DNA of 42,006 bases, taken from the NCBI GenBank assembly GCA_013003465.1, contig JABDIZ010000363.1:1-42006 (forward strand). The letters run 5' to 3'. Positions within the stretch are counted from its first letter, which is position 1; every line of letters starts with the position of its first letter. The notes under the pieces are model-generated. The model was not told the origin of the DNA, ran no database searches, and saw only the letters and a program-made list of their open reading frames with translations. This DNA is from Rhodothermaceae bacterium. GTDB taxonomy: Bacteria > Bacteroidota > Rhodothermia > Rhodothermales > Rubricoccaceae. Positions 15,090 to 23,701 of this stretch are shown here, piece by piece. The translations under genes and the position numbers were made by a program.

Positions 15090-16109
15090 ATGGCTCTTCG
15101 CTTCAGCCTCCGCTCACCGCTCGCGTTTCTGCTGCTGGCTTCAGGCGTCTACGCCGTCGCCGCGTTCATCGTCAGCCGCCTGGCGACACTGCCGGACCCC
15201 GAGATGCTGGCCGCCGCGCTCACGCTGGACCTGACGCTACTGGTCCCCGCGCTCTACTACGGAGTGCTCGTGCGCGGGCGCAGCTGGCCGACCATCACGG
15301 TGGCGCCGGTCTTCGTGTTCAGCTTCGTAGCAGCCTCCTTTCTAATCCCCGATGCCTACCATGGGACGCTCGACCGCCTGCACCTCGTCGTACCGCTTGT
15401 GGAAGTGGGGTTGCTCGCCGTGCTCGTCCTGCGCGCACGGGCAGTGGTCGGGGCCTACCGGACGGCGCCTTCAGCGGATGCCTACGACCGGATGCGGACC
15501 GCCATCCGTGCCGCGCTCGGCGACGGGCTATCCTCCAGGATGCTGGCCTACGAAGCAGCCGTGCTGCGGTACGCGCTCGTCGGCTGGCGCGAGCAGCCCG
15601 TCGAAGAGAAGAGCGCCTTCGGGTACGTGCGCACGAGCGGGTACGGTGGCGTGTTGCTCGGCATTCTGATCGCCGCAGTGCTGGAACTGGTAGCGGGGCA
15701 CATCCTGCTGCATCTGTTCTGGAGCCCCACCGCCGCGCTCGTGCACCTCGCCCTCAGCGGCTACGCGCTTCTCTGGTTCCTCGGCGATTACCAGGCCATG
15801 CGCCTCCGACCGATTCGTGTGGATGACGAGGCTTTTGCGCTACGCCTCGGCCTGCGCTGGGACGCCCGGATTCCCACGGCGCAGATCGCGGGCGTCCGCC
15901 GCCTGGAGCAGCCCCTTCTGAAGGCTAAAGACACGCTCAACGCCACGCCGCTCGGGAGACTGCGCTACCTGATCGAACTCCGCGAGCCCGTCGTGGTGGA
16001 CGGCCCGTATGGCCTCAGGCGCACGGTGTCGAAGGTCGGCATCGCCGTGGATGATGCTGAGCGCTTCGAGGCACGACTGGTCGAGGTGCTCGGTCTCCCA
16101 CAAAATTAG
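15090..16109 (+). CDS. Multi-pass membrane protein, unknown
   Basis: 339 residues. I see about seven hydrophobic segments: 11-30, 42-62, 68-90, 98-116, a gap with a soluble helix at 130-160, then 186-207 and 210-232. A soluble C-terminal part (about 240-339) is rich in short strands (IRVDDEAFALRLGLRWDARIPTAQIAGVRRLEQP, LRYLIELREPVVVDGPYGLRRTVSKVGIAVDD) and looks like a PH-like or bPH2-type beta domain; that is a guess from pattern. I do not recognise the family. Its TAG shares the 4-bp TTAG (16106-16109) with the convergent gene's stop. Confidence 0.75.
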   Translation: MALRFSLRSPLAFLLLASGVYAVAAFIVSRLATLPDPEMLAAALTLDLTLLVPALYYGVLVRGRSWPTITVAPVFVFSFVAASFLIPDAYHGTLDRLHLVVPLVEVGLLAVLVLRARAVVGAYRTAPSADAYDRMRTAIRAALGDGLSSRMLAYEAAVLRYALVGWREQPVEEKSAFGYVRTSGYGGVLLGILIAAVLELVAGHILLHLFWSPTAALVHLALSGYALLWFLGDYQAMRLRPIRVDDEAFALRLGLRWDARIPTAQIAGVRRLEQPLLKAKDTLNATPLGRLRYLIELREPVVVDGPYGLRRTVSKVGIAVDDAERFEARLVEVLGLPQN

Positions 16110-19100
16110 AAGGCGACGGCGGCCTGGAGGCGGTAGTAGAGGTCCACGTCGTCCCAGACGAGGTTCTCGTCCAACTCGCTCCACGGCACGCCCACACCGA
16201 GGCTGTGGCGGATCTGGAAGCCGCCGAGCGAGAGCAGGTTCGCTACCTCTCCGCCCACGCCCGTCCGGCGGATCGCTCCGTCGAAGTCGGAGCCGGTCCA
16301 GACCATCGCGGCGTCGGCGAAGAGGTTGAGGCTGGTGCGGCCCAGGTCGATGAAGCCGAGCAGCTTGGTATTGAGGTCGAAGGCGGGGGGCAGGCGATAT
16401 TCGAGGGTGCCGAAGAGGACGCGGTCGCCGACGGCGTAGCGCCGGTAGCCGCGCACGCGCTCGGCCTCGTCCAGCGTCAGGGCCCCGACGAAGGGCAACT
16501 GGAAGTCGAAGTCGTCATACCGCGCGAGGCCGACGTAGTCCTGCGCCAACTGCTCGCCGAACTGCGCCGTCGCGCGGCCATAGACGTAGAGTCGCCCGAA
16601 GCCGAGCATCGGCAGCACCGTGTAGGCCGCGAGGTCGGGGCGAACGAACTGGTTGTCGGAGCCCAGGATGGGCGCGCCGAGGGTCACACGGGCGCGGAGG
16701 CCGGTGCCGTCAAGCGGGTAGAGCGCGTTGTAGCGGTACGGGCGCTGGCGCTTCCACGCGAAGCCGAGTTGCAGATCGGTGCGTACCCCTTCTTCAGGCA
16801 GGGGGAGGGGCCCACCCGCTGCATCCAGGTCGACCGCCGTACGGAGGTCGAACGGTTCAGCGTAGGCGTAGCGGACGCGGGCTCCGGCCAGGATGCTGGT
16901 AAACGGTGCGTCGGTGATGTCGAGCGGGAGCGTGGCCGAGAGATCGCCGCCGGTCAGGTTCTCGACGAGCAGGCTGTTGCCGTAGAACTGCGACGGGCCG
17001 GGGAAGCGGTAGAGGTTGAGCGTCAGGCTCGGCGCGAGCGTGTTGTTGGTGTACGAGAGCAGGAGGAAGGACTTGTCGATGAACTGCGTTACCGAGACGC
17101 CCGCGAGCACGGCGAGCTGGTGCTTGCCCAGTGGTTCGAGCCAGAGCGAGTTGGCGAAGAAGCCGTAGTCGTCGTTGGCCGGGTCGGCGTAGGGCAGTGG
17201 CAGCGTGATCGCGTGCGTCAGGTTGCCGAGGGAGTTGTAGCCGTAGCGCTCCTGAATCAGTGAGGGATCCGGTTCGATGGCGGTCGAGATTTCGCGTGGC
17301 GGGCGGTGTGCCGTCCACGCCGTGTAGCCCTGGGGAACGAATAGGGGCTGCGTCGCATCGACGGTCAGTTGCCGGGCGGCATTCACGACGTAGACGCGCT
17401 CGCGGCGCTTGGTTTCGGAGGAGACGAGAACGAGGCGGCCAGCCGGATGGAGCGAGTCGGGCGGCAGCCAGTCGTGGACCGTCGCGCCGTCGAAGAGAAA
17501 GGTGACGCGGGATTCGGCGCTGCGCGCCGGGAGATGGGGGGTGGGAGATGGGAGATCGAGGGCGGCAGACCCGTCGGCTGAGACGCGGACGGGGATCGAG
17601 TCGGCGCGGGCAGAGTCAGGATGGAAGCCGTTGGTGGCATCCGGTTTCGTAGTCACGGTGTCGGCGGAGAGTGGGGCGCCTGGCTCCAGGGTCGTGCCTC
17701 CTCCTCTCGATGGTCGGCGGTCGGCGGTCGTCCCCGTCGCATCTGGCGCAGGGCCATCCGTCAGGGAGACCGTAAACACGTTCGGGGCGTCATCGCGGAG
17801 GGAGGTGAAAGCGAGGGCTTCGCCGTCGGGGCGCCAGACCGGAAGACGGTCGTCGCGCACATCGGCGGCGAGGCCGAGGCCCGTAGGCAAGGCGAGCGGG
17901 GTGCCCGTCTCGGCATCCACGGTCAGCAGTTGCCGGGTGCCATCGGCCTCAAAGACGGCCAGCGCGAGGCGGTCGCCACGTGGGCTCCATCGTGCCGAGG
18001 TGATCTGCACGTTGCCCGTGAACCGCGTCAGCGGCGTCTCGGTGTTGGTTACGAGATCGAGCACGAACACGTTGGCCGTCCCGCCGTCCGTGCCGACGAA
18101 AGCCAGCCGTCGGCCATCGGGCGCGAAGCTCGGGCTAAACGCGCGGCGGTCGTGCGTGAGCCGCTGCTGTCGGCCAGATTCCACCTCCACCATGTACAGG
18201 TCGTTGACGAGCGAGCCGTGACGGCCCCGGATCGTCCGCGCGTAGGCGATACGATCACCGCTCGGGCTCCAACTGATCGGCCCCTCGAACGAGCCCTCAG
18301 CGAGCACGCGCACGTCGCGGTCTTTCGTCGTGTCGGCGGCAACATTGTTCATCACGAAGAGTCTCCGCACGGGCCGCGCGAGCGAGGAGAGCACGACGGC
18401 CGCGATCTGCGTCGTGTCGGGGCTATAGGCGAGGCTGTAGACGTACTGCCCCGGCAGCTTCAGCGGCTCGGCGTGGAGCGAATCTAGCCGCTCCATCTGC
18501 CCCGCCATCGTGTTGTAGTAGACGTTGACATGCCGCCGCCACTCGTCGTTGAACTCGCGGTAGGGCTTGCCGACGACCTCCTCGAAGGCGTCGTAGAAAT
18601 CGTGGACGCGCGTGAAGTGGAAGCCAAGCGCAGGCTCGCGGTGCTGCAGGATCTGGACGATGGTGGAGTCGCCGTAGCGGTCGGCGAGGTAGCGGACCTG
18701 GCTGTTGCCAAGCGCGTAGAGCAGCCGCCCGTTGTAGAGCGAGGCGCCGTCGTCTGGGTTGAGGCGGTCCTCGAAGACGGCGGTGCGGAGCCAGCGGTCG
18801 CCGCGCTGGGCGTCCCAGTCTTCCGTCTGGTACTGGGCGAGGCCCTCCGTCCACGACCGCGGAAACGGCGTAGCGACGAGGTTCTGCAAAAGCCCGATCG
18901 GGGAGCGCACGGCGCGGAAGTGAAAGAGGTGCGCCAACTCGTGCGCCAGCACCTTCCGCAGCCACTTCACGTCGCCCGTCCAGATCTCCGCCGCCTCGTT
19001 GACATGGACCCAGATCGTCGTGAACCCCGCCCCGACCGGCCACGCGGTCCCATTGGCAATCTCGTCCTCGTCAGAGAGGTAGATGCGCAGCTTGTCATCG

Positions 19101-19339
19101 AAGGTGACGCCGCCGAAGTTCTCGGAGAGGACCGCATACGACTCCTCGGCGATGGCCGCCGCCTCGGCCTCGATGCCCGCGAGGCGCTGCGGGTACATGA
19201 TGCGGAAGTGCTCCGTCTCGGCCACCTGCCAGTCGAGTTCCGGGTGGTTGCGCCCGTTGAAGGCGCCGAAGCCGATCTGGGCCGTCGCAGGAGCGGCGCA
19301 GGCCAGGGCGAGGAGAACGAGGAACAGCGAGCGCAGCAT
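16106..19339 (-). CDS. Peptidase MA-like / PD40 propeller / beta-barrel surface protein
   Basis: 1077 residues with a Sec signal (cleavage after APATA-Q). Residues 35-290 form a peptidase-MA-like metallopeptidase: VLAHELAHLFHF gives HELAH at 133-137 and WTEGLAQY (E165) the likely third zinc ligand. Residues about 310-540 hold TolB/PD40 propeller repeats (ISWSPSGDRIAYAR, SPSFAPDGRRLAFVG, ARWSPRGDRLALAV, PVWRPDGEALAFTS). A low-complexity linker (about 537-615) leads to a C-terminal barrel (about 690-1077) like Omp85/surface-antigen barrels, ending in Phe. The start at 19339 is preferred because it gives a clean signal peptide and a promoter box 22 nt upstream. I infer a surface protease anchored by its own barrel. 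Confidence 0.82.
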   Translation of the reverse strand: MLRSLFLVLLALACAAPATAQIGFGAFNGRNHPELDWQVAETEHFRIMYPQRLAGIEAEAAAIAEESYAVLSENFGGVTFDDKLRIYLSDEDEIANGTAWPVGAGFTTIWVHVNEAAEIWTGDVKWLRKVLAHELAHLFHFRAVRSPIGLLQNLVATPFPRSWTEGLAQYQTEDWDAQRGDRWLRTAVFEDRLNPDDGASLYNGRLLYALGNSQVRYLADRYGDSTIVQILQHREPALGFHFTRVHDFYDAFEEVVGKPYREFNDEWRRHVNVYYNTMAGQMERLDSLHAEPLKLPGQYVYSLAYSPDTTQIAAVVLSSLARPVRRLFVMNNVAADTTKDRDVRVLAEGSFEGPISWSPSGDRIAYARTIRGRHGSLVNDLYMVEVESGRQQRLTHDRRAFSPSFAPDGRRLAFVGTDGGTANVFVLDLVTNTETPLTRFTGNVQITSARWSPRGDRLALAVFEADGTRQLLTVDAETGTPLALPTGLGLAADVRDDRLPVWRPDGEALAFTSLRDDAPNVFTVSLTDGPAPDATGTTADRRPSRGGGTTLEPGAPLSADTVTTKPDATNGFHPDSARADSIPVRVSADGSAALDLPSPTPHLPARSAESRVTFLFDGATVHDWLPPDSLHPAGRLVLVSSETKRRERVYVVNAARQLTVDATQPLFVPQGYTAWTAHRPPREISTAIEPDPSLIQERYGYNSLGNLTHAITLPLPYADPANDDYGFFANSLWLEPLGKHQLAVLAGVSVTQFIDKSFLLLSYTNNTLAPSLTLNLYRFPGPSQFYGNSLLVENLTGGDLSATLPLDITDAPFTSILAGARVRYAYAEPFDLRTAVDLDAAGGPLPLPEEGVRTDLQLGFAWKRQRPYRYNALYPLDGTGLRARVTLGAPILGSDNQFVRPDLAAYTVLPMLGFGRLYVYGRATAQFGEQLAQDYVGLARYDDFDFQLPFVGALTLDEAERVRGYRRYAVGDRVLFGTLEYRLPPAFDLNTKLLGFIDLGRTSLNLFADAAMVWTGSDFDGAIRRTGVGGEVANLLSLGGFQIRHSLGVGVPWSELDENLVWDDVDLYYRLQAAVAF

Positions 19340-19361
19340 CGGCACATGGGGGACAGGCACA

Positions 19362-19370
19362 GCGAAGGTA
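19362..19370 (-). promoter_or_regulatory. Putative -10/-7 box TACCTTCGC
   Basis: Minus-strand TACCTTCGC ends 22 nt before the ATG at 19339; it fits the recurring box except for the final C. Confidence 0.45.
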
Positions 19371-19421
19371 TGAACGCGCCGCGCGGGGCTGAAATTTTCT
19401 GCCAAGCCCTATGACAAAACG

Positions 19422-19452
19422 GTGGCACTTAAGGGTTGCACCTTAGTGGCAC
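19422..19452. promoter_or_regulatory. Nested repeat element in divergent region
   Basis: GTGGCAC (19422-19428) and GTGGCAC (19446-19452) are direct repeats that flank a perfect inverted repeat TAAGG-GTTGCA-CCTTA (19430-19445). The element lies between the divergent starts at 19339 and 19523, in a position suited to a DNA-binding regulator. Confidence 0.45.
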
Positions 19453-19522
19453 GCGCGCGAACCAAAGCGGCCAATACGCCGCTGCGTGTGCCTTCTCCGT
19501 CACACCTTCGACGCCCGCTGCC

Positions 19523-20248
19523 ATGCGACACATCGAATCCACTGGCGACGTGACGCCCTTTGAGGCGCGCGAACTGGCCGAAAGCCTGCTCGTCGGGCCG
19601 CACTACGACCCGCCCTACGCGGGTGCGTTGCAGGACGAGTTCGCCTGGCATCTCGTCAAGTACCTCCGTGAAGAGATCCGACTGGAGAGCGAGGTCGCTG
19701 TCGAGCGCCCCGGCGCGTTCTTCGCGATGGACTTCCTCGTCCGCGTCCCGCTGTCTGATGGCACTGAGCGCCTGATCACGTTCGAATGCGGGGGCACGCG
19801 CTCGCTCAAGGACCACCAGCGCCAGCTCCGCCGCGATGCCACCCTGATCGGCTCCGACGCCGCTGATGTCGTCTACCGGCTGCGCGGCTCGGATCTGCTC
19901 CATCACATGGAAGACGTTCTGTACCTCATCAGCCAGTGGGAAGGCGAGGCCGCGAGTTCGCCCTTCTCCGAGCGTGGCCGCATCAATCTGACGACGCTCG
20001 CCACCCCGGAAGCGAAGTCGCTGCGCGTGCGCCCCGAGCAATCGAGCGTCATGCTGACCTACACGCTCGATCCGGAGGCCGACTCGGCCGAGCGCCAGCT
20101 CTGGCACGCTGCCAACGGCATCAATCCCTTCATCCTCCTGCGTCGCCTGGATCGCCGCTTCCCGGACGTGTGGGCACCGCACGCTGAGCCCGGCATCGAG
20201 CAGCCGAGCACGCCGGGGCGCTTCGTCCCGCTTCGGAAGGCGAGTTAG
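19523..20248 (+). CDS. DUF559/VSR-like nuclease-fold protein (inferred)
   Basis: 241 residues. The first 140 follow the PD-(D/E)xK pattern of DUF559 and Vsr-type nucleases: a helix with an acidic residue (AGALQDEFAWHLVKYLREE), FFAMDFLVRVPLSDGTERLITFECGG (D70, E88, with E-x-GG where E-x-DG is typical), then DHQRQLRRDATLIGSDAADVVYRLRGSDLLHHMEDVLYLI, which matches the R-D-x-L...G-x-x-V-x-R...D...VL helix/strand order. The remaining 100 residues are not recognised. The assignment is by pattern only. The ATG at 19523 is chosen over an upstream TTG because the longer form runs through the repeat element. A Rad52-family gene follows. Confidence 0.5.
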   Translation: MRHIESTGDVTPFEARELAESLLVGPHYDPPYAGALQDEFAWHLVKYLREEIRLESEVAVERPGAFFAMDFLVRVPLSDGTERLITFECGGTRSLKDHQRQLRRDATLIGSDAADVVYRLRGSDLLHHMEDVLYLISQWEGEAASSPFSERGRINLTTLATPEAKSLRVRPEQSSVMLTYTLDPEADSAERQLWHAANGINPFILLRRLDRRFPDVWAPHAEPGIEQPSTPGRFVPLRKAS

Positions 20249-20250
20249 TG

Positions 20251-20333
20251 TGGGTGGGCATAGAGGAGTGTGGGGGCGCGGGAGTTTGCCGTCTTGCCCA
20301 CCACTACTCCCACACGTCCATATACCCCACCCA
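20251..20333. repeat. Long imperfect inverted repeat between nuclease-like and rad52 genes
   Basis: TGGGTGGGCATAGAGGAGTGTGGG (20251-20274) pairs imperfectly with the sequence at 20309-20333, the best-matched parts being TGGGTGGG/CCCACCCA and GTGTGGG/CCCACAC. The loop of about 34 nt can pair further. It fills most of the 143-bp intergenic region. It could be a transcriptional attenuator, terminator or the remains of a small mobile element. Confidence 0.5.
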
Positions 20334-20391
20334 GTCCCGCCTTTCGGGGTAGCGCCTGATTTCGCCACATGTACCTCAACCTGATCCACCC

Positions 20392-20988
20392 ATGACCACG
20401 TCCCCCGACCTCCGCCGCCTCGCCGATCCCTTTCCGCCCGAGGACGTCGACTGGCTGCCCGGTGTCACGACGAAAGACAAGACGAAGGCGCTAGCCTTCC
20501 CATACGTGAAGAACGCCGCCATCATGGATCGCCTCGATGCGGTCTGCGGGCCGGAGAACTGGTGCAATGCGTTCAAATCCGGTCCTGATGGAGGCGTCCT
20601 CTGTGGGATTTCCATTCGCGTGACCTATGCGGATGGCACGGCCGAGTGGGTGACCAAGTGGGACGGCGCCGAGAACACGGACGTGGAAGCCGTCAAAGGC
20701 GGACTATCGAGTGCGCAGAAGCGGGCCTCCACGCAGTGGGGCATCGGGCGGTACTTCCCCCGGATTCCCCAGCAATGGGTGCCGTTGGACAAGCGGGGAC
20801 GCTTCGTCGAGACGCCGCGCATCCCGGCAGCCTTCCTTCCCAAAGGGCATCAGCAAGCGGCCCCAACGCCCTCCTCGGGCGATGGCGGGGCCCGTCCCAC
20901 GCCCCCGACACCGCGCGCGGGCGAGCGCCGCATCGTGCGCACTACTGGGGCCAATGACGCCGAGCGGCGCGCGCGTCCGCAGGGCTAA
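20392..20988 (+). CDS. Rad52/Rad22-family single-strand annealing protein
   Basis: 198 residues. The N-terminal 150 match the bacterial Rad52_Rad22 (DdrA-related) family: LADPFPPEDVDWLPG, ALAFPYVKNAAIMDRLDAVCGPENWCNAF, GVLCGISIRVTYADG, WDGAENTDVEAVKGGLSSAQKRASTQWGIGRY, and WVPLDKRGRF. These proteins form rings that bind and anneal single-stranded DNA in repair or recombination. The C-terminal 45 residues are Pro/Arg-rich and probably disordered, a place where such proteins contact SSB or DNA. Common in phages, but also found on Rhodothermia and Deinococcus chromosomes. Followed by a strong terminator. Confidence 0.88.
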   Translation: MTTSPDLRRLADPFPPEDVDWLPGVTTKDKTKALAFPYVKNAAIMDRLDAVCGPENWCNAFKSGPDGGVLCGISIRVTYADGTAEWVTKWDGAENTDVEAVKGGLSSAQKRASTQWGIGRYFPRIPQQWVPLDKRGRFVETPRIPAAFLPKGHQQAAPTPSSGDGGARPTPPTPRAGERRIVRTTGANDAERRARPQG

Positions 20989-21019
20989 TTTCGCGCAGGG
21001 AAGATCCTGGGCCGCGATT

Positions 21020-21063
21020 CGGGCGGGGGAAGTTGCCCCTTTCCCTCTGCCCGGCTATTTTTT
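21020..21063 (+). terminator. Intrinsic terminator after rad52
   Basis: CGGGCGGGGG (21020-21029) pairs with CCCTCTGCCCG (21044-21053) as a stem of about 10 bp with two G-U pairs, followed by GCTATTTTTT (T6 at 21058-21063). It is the clearest rho-independent terminator in the window. Confidence 0.65.
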
Positions 21064-21147
21064 CGCCGACCGTGCCCCAGCCCGCCGTTTTCGACGCAGT
21101 GTGTGGCTCCCCGGAGGCGCGGACCTGTCCCACCACCCTTTCCCTGC

Positions 21148-22851
21148 TTGCGTCGTTCGTTACCCCTGCACTATGTACGGGCTGTTGTGCTGTCGGCACT
21201 CGTGAGCGCTTTGGCGCTCCTGGGTCCACCGGCCGAGGCGCAACTGGGGTCCGTCACGCCAGCCGAGCGGCTCCATGCGGGGACGCGCGTCAATGCATTC
21301 GTGACGTGGGAGGGCGCGCAGGACCTGGAGGGCCTGACGCTGGATCTGCCGTCCGGCTGGCGCCTCGTGGAAGCGAGTGCCGTGCGGCTGCAGACCAACG
21401 AGCCGGTGCGGCTGCGAACGCTACCGAGTTCGCGCGTGGAGCATCGCTTTCATGCGCTCACCACCGAGCCCCTGCGGGGCGCCCATCGCTTTATCCTCGG
21501 TCTCGACGTGGGAAGTGCGGTGGAGTACGCCTCCGTGACCCTCATCCCCGTACGGCGTCGACAGGAGGACAACCGCCTTGTGCTGATGCGGGGCCTACAG
21601 ACCTCCTGGAGCGTCTCGGTGGCCGAGGCGCCGCAGCGCGGCCGAGGTCGGGCCTTCCAGCGGGCGGCAGGCGCCGATCTGCTCATGCTGGAGCGCCGCG
21701 CGCTCCCGAGCCTGCGGGCACAGGAGCCCTTCACTATAGAAGCATGGCTGCGGACGACCGGACTCGATGAGGTCGTACTCTCGACGTGGGACGGGGTAGA
21801 GGCACAGACCTATCCCGTGGAGTGGCTCGTTGATGCGCAAGGGCGGCTCGTCGTCTACCGAGGCGAGCCGGGGCACCATGTGGGGATGCAGACGGCGCGG
21901 CCCGTGGCCGACGGGCGCTGGCACCATGTCGCACTCGCGCACGATCCCGAGCGAGGCTGGGCGCGCCTCTTCCTCGACGGCAACTTGGTGGACTCCCTGC
22001 GCGTGACGGCCTCAGACCTAACCAATAATGCATTACCGCTGAGCGTGGGCGGGCGCCGGGTACTGCGCGATGGATCGCGCCTCGCGTTCTCCGGTCAACT
22101 GGACGAACTGCGGTTCTGGAACCGCGCCCGCAGCCGCGACGAGGTGCGCTACACCATGCGCCGCCAACTCGACGAATCTGTGGACGGCCTCGTGCGCCTC
22201 GGCTTCGACGAGCCCGTGTCGCCCTCGCTGACGCGTGGCACGGTGGGGCGGATCTATGCGTCGTCCGACCTCTCGTTCTCCTATCCCGTGGAAGCGCTCA
22301 GTGCCGATGTGCAGGGTACCAGCGTGCGCGTGACGTGGGAGACGAAGGATCGCGAGAACGAACGCTTCACCGTCGAGCGCTCCACCGACGGGCGGACCTA
22401 CGAGGCTGTCGGCACCGTGCGCCTGAGCGAGCGCATCGCCGAGGCCGCCGACGGGACGATGCGCTTCGCCTACACCGATGCCCTGCCCGAGAGCCCACTG
22501 CTCTACTACCGCATCCGCCAGCGCTTTGGCGGAGCACCGGATCGCCTGAGCGGCGCGCTCAAGCTCGGCCTCGGCGCCGACGGAACGCCGCTCGCCGTCA
22601 TCGAAGGCAACTCGCCCAACCCGTTCCGCTCGGCCACCACGATCAGTTTCTCGCTGGAACGGGCCGCTCCAGTTCGGCTCTCCGTGTGGGATGTGTCGGG
22701 GAGCCGCGTGGCTGTGCTGGTAGATCAGACGCTGCGAGCTGGTCGCCACGACGTACGTTTCGATGCCCAGAATCTGCCCAGCGGCGTCTATTTCGTACGG
22801 CTCCACACGGCTGAGATGCGCCTGACGCACAAGGTCACCTTGGCTCGGTAG
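21148..22851 (+). CDS. LamG-domain secreted protein with T9SS type A sorting domain
   Basis: About 567 residues. The start is uncertain: a TTG at 21148 yields an ideal signal peptide (LHYVRAVVLSALVSALALLGPPAEA-Q), whereas a GTG at 21103 adds a Pro/Arg-rich lead. Residues about 165-360 form a concanavalin/LamG-like lectin domain (EPFTIEAWLRTTG, DGRWHHVALAHD, LFLDGNLVDSL, GQLDELRFWNRARSRDEV). A fibronectin-like segment (VTWETKDRENERFTVERSTDG) follows. The last 75 residues are a classical type IX secretion sorting domain (SPNPFRSATTISFSLERAAPVRLSVWDVSGS...GVYFVRL). Secreted or attached to the surface. The ligand is unknown. Confidence 0.8.
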   Translation: MRRSLPLHYVRAVVLSALVSALALLGPPAEAQLGSVTPAERLHAGTRVNAFVTWEGAQDLEGLTLDLPSGWRLVEASAVRLQTNEPVRLRTLPSSRVEHRFHALTTEPLRGAHRFILGLDVGSAVEYASVTLIPVRRRQEDNRLVLMRGLQTSWSVSVAEAPQRGRGRAFQRAAGADLLMLERRALPSLRAQEPFTIEAWLRTTGLDEVVLSTWDGVEAQTYPVEWLVDAQGRLVVYRGEPGHHVGMQTARPVADGRWHHVALAHDPERGWARLFLDGNLVDSLRVTASDLTNNALPLSVGGRRVLRDGSRLAFSGQLDELRFWNRARSRDEVRYTMRRQLDESVDGLVRLGFDEPVSPSLTRGTVGRIYASSDLSFSYPVEALSADVQGTSVRVTWETKDRENERFTVERSTDGRTYEAVGTVRLSERIAEAADGTMRFAYTDALPESPLLYYRIRQRFGGAPDRLSGALKLGLGADGTPLAVIEGNSPNPFRSATTISFSLERAAPVRLSVWDVSGSRVAVLVDQTLRAGRHDVRFDAQNLPSGVYFVRLHTAEMRLTHKVTLAR

Positions 22852-22926
22852 GCGGGGAAGGGGGGAGCCCGGCTGAAGACTCGGCGTTTCAATCGCTCTG
22901 TTCGCTTCTCAAGCCCTATCCCTTCG

Positions 22927-23613
22927 ATGACGATTACCTACTTTGGCCATTCGGCTCTGCAGATTGAGACCAATGGCACCACGCTCCTCGTCGACCCGTT
23001 CATCACGGGAAATAAGCACGTACAGGGCGTGGTCACGGCCGGGGAACTGTCGCCCGATGTGCTGCTCCTCACCCACGCCCACGGCGATCACTGGGGCGAC
23101 ACGCCGTCCATCATCGAGCGCGCCGCACCGTTGGTCGTAGCGGATTTCGAAATCACGAGCTACCTCGGCCGCGCGCATGAGTACGAGAACGTCCACCCGA
23201 TGAACACCGGTGGCGCGTGGGACTTCGAGTGGGGCCGCGTGGTGCGTACCTACGCTCGGCACTCCTCGTCCTTTCTCGATGGCACGTACGGTGGCCTCGC
23301 GGGCGGTTTTCTCCTCGAACTCGAAGGCAAGACGATCTACAACAGCGGCGATACGTGCGCCTTCGCCGAGATGGCGTGGCTGGGCGAGGACTACGAGATC
23401 GACCTCGCCTTCCTGCCCATCGGCGATGACTTCACGATGGGGCCGGAGGAAGCCGTGCGCTGCGTCGAGATGCTCGGCCCGAAGCAGACCGTACCCGTGC
23501 ATTACGACACCTTCCCCTACATCGAAGTGGACATAAGCCGCTTCACCGATGCAATGGAAGAGGCGGGCTTTTCGGCGCGTGTCATGGCGCCGGGCGAGAC
23601 GCTCACGCTGTGA
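22927..23613 (+). CDS. UlaG-type metal-dependent hydrolase (MBL fold, UPF0173)
   Basis: 228 residues with the metallo-beta-lactamase motif THAHGDHWGD (H50, H52, D54, H55), YFGHSALQIE at the start, the later ligands in ARHSSS and NSGDTCAFAEM, and FLPIGDDFTMGPEEA, which is typical of the UPF0173/UlaG branch. Cytosolic hydrolase; in related proteins it acts on phosphate esters or lactones, but the substrate is not known here. It begins 75 bp after the LamG gene and its own promoter is not clear. Confidence 0.88.
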   Translation: MTITYFGHSALQIETNGTTLLVDPFITGNKHVQGVVTAGELSPDVLLLTHAHGDHWGDTPSIIERAAPLVVADFEITSYLGRAHEYENVHPMNTGGAWDFEWGRVVRTYARHSSSFLDGTYGGLAGGFLLELEGKTIYNSGDTCAFAEMAWLGEDYEIDLAFLPIGDDFTMGPEEAVRCVEMLGPKQTVPVHYDTFPYIEVDISRFTDAMEEAGFSARVMAPGETLTL

Positions 23614-23620
23614 ATTCCGG

Positions 23621-23630
23621 CCGCGCGCGG
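23621..23630 (+). terminator. GC palindrome after UlaG-like gene
   Basis: CCGCGCGCGG is a perfect 10-bp palindrome 7 nt after the stop, followed by GGCTTTGCTT. Weak as a terminator because it has no proper loop or long T-run. Confidence 0.3.
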
Positions 23631-23701
23631 GGCTTTGCTTGAACCGATGGACGGCAATTGTGTTTATTGAACGTCTAAGGGACGAGTAACCCACCGGGCC
23701 G

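Noticed and set aside
22852..22926. Terminator after the LamG gene
   Set aside because: Only weak CCGG/CTCGG pairing and no T-run.
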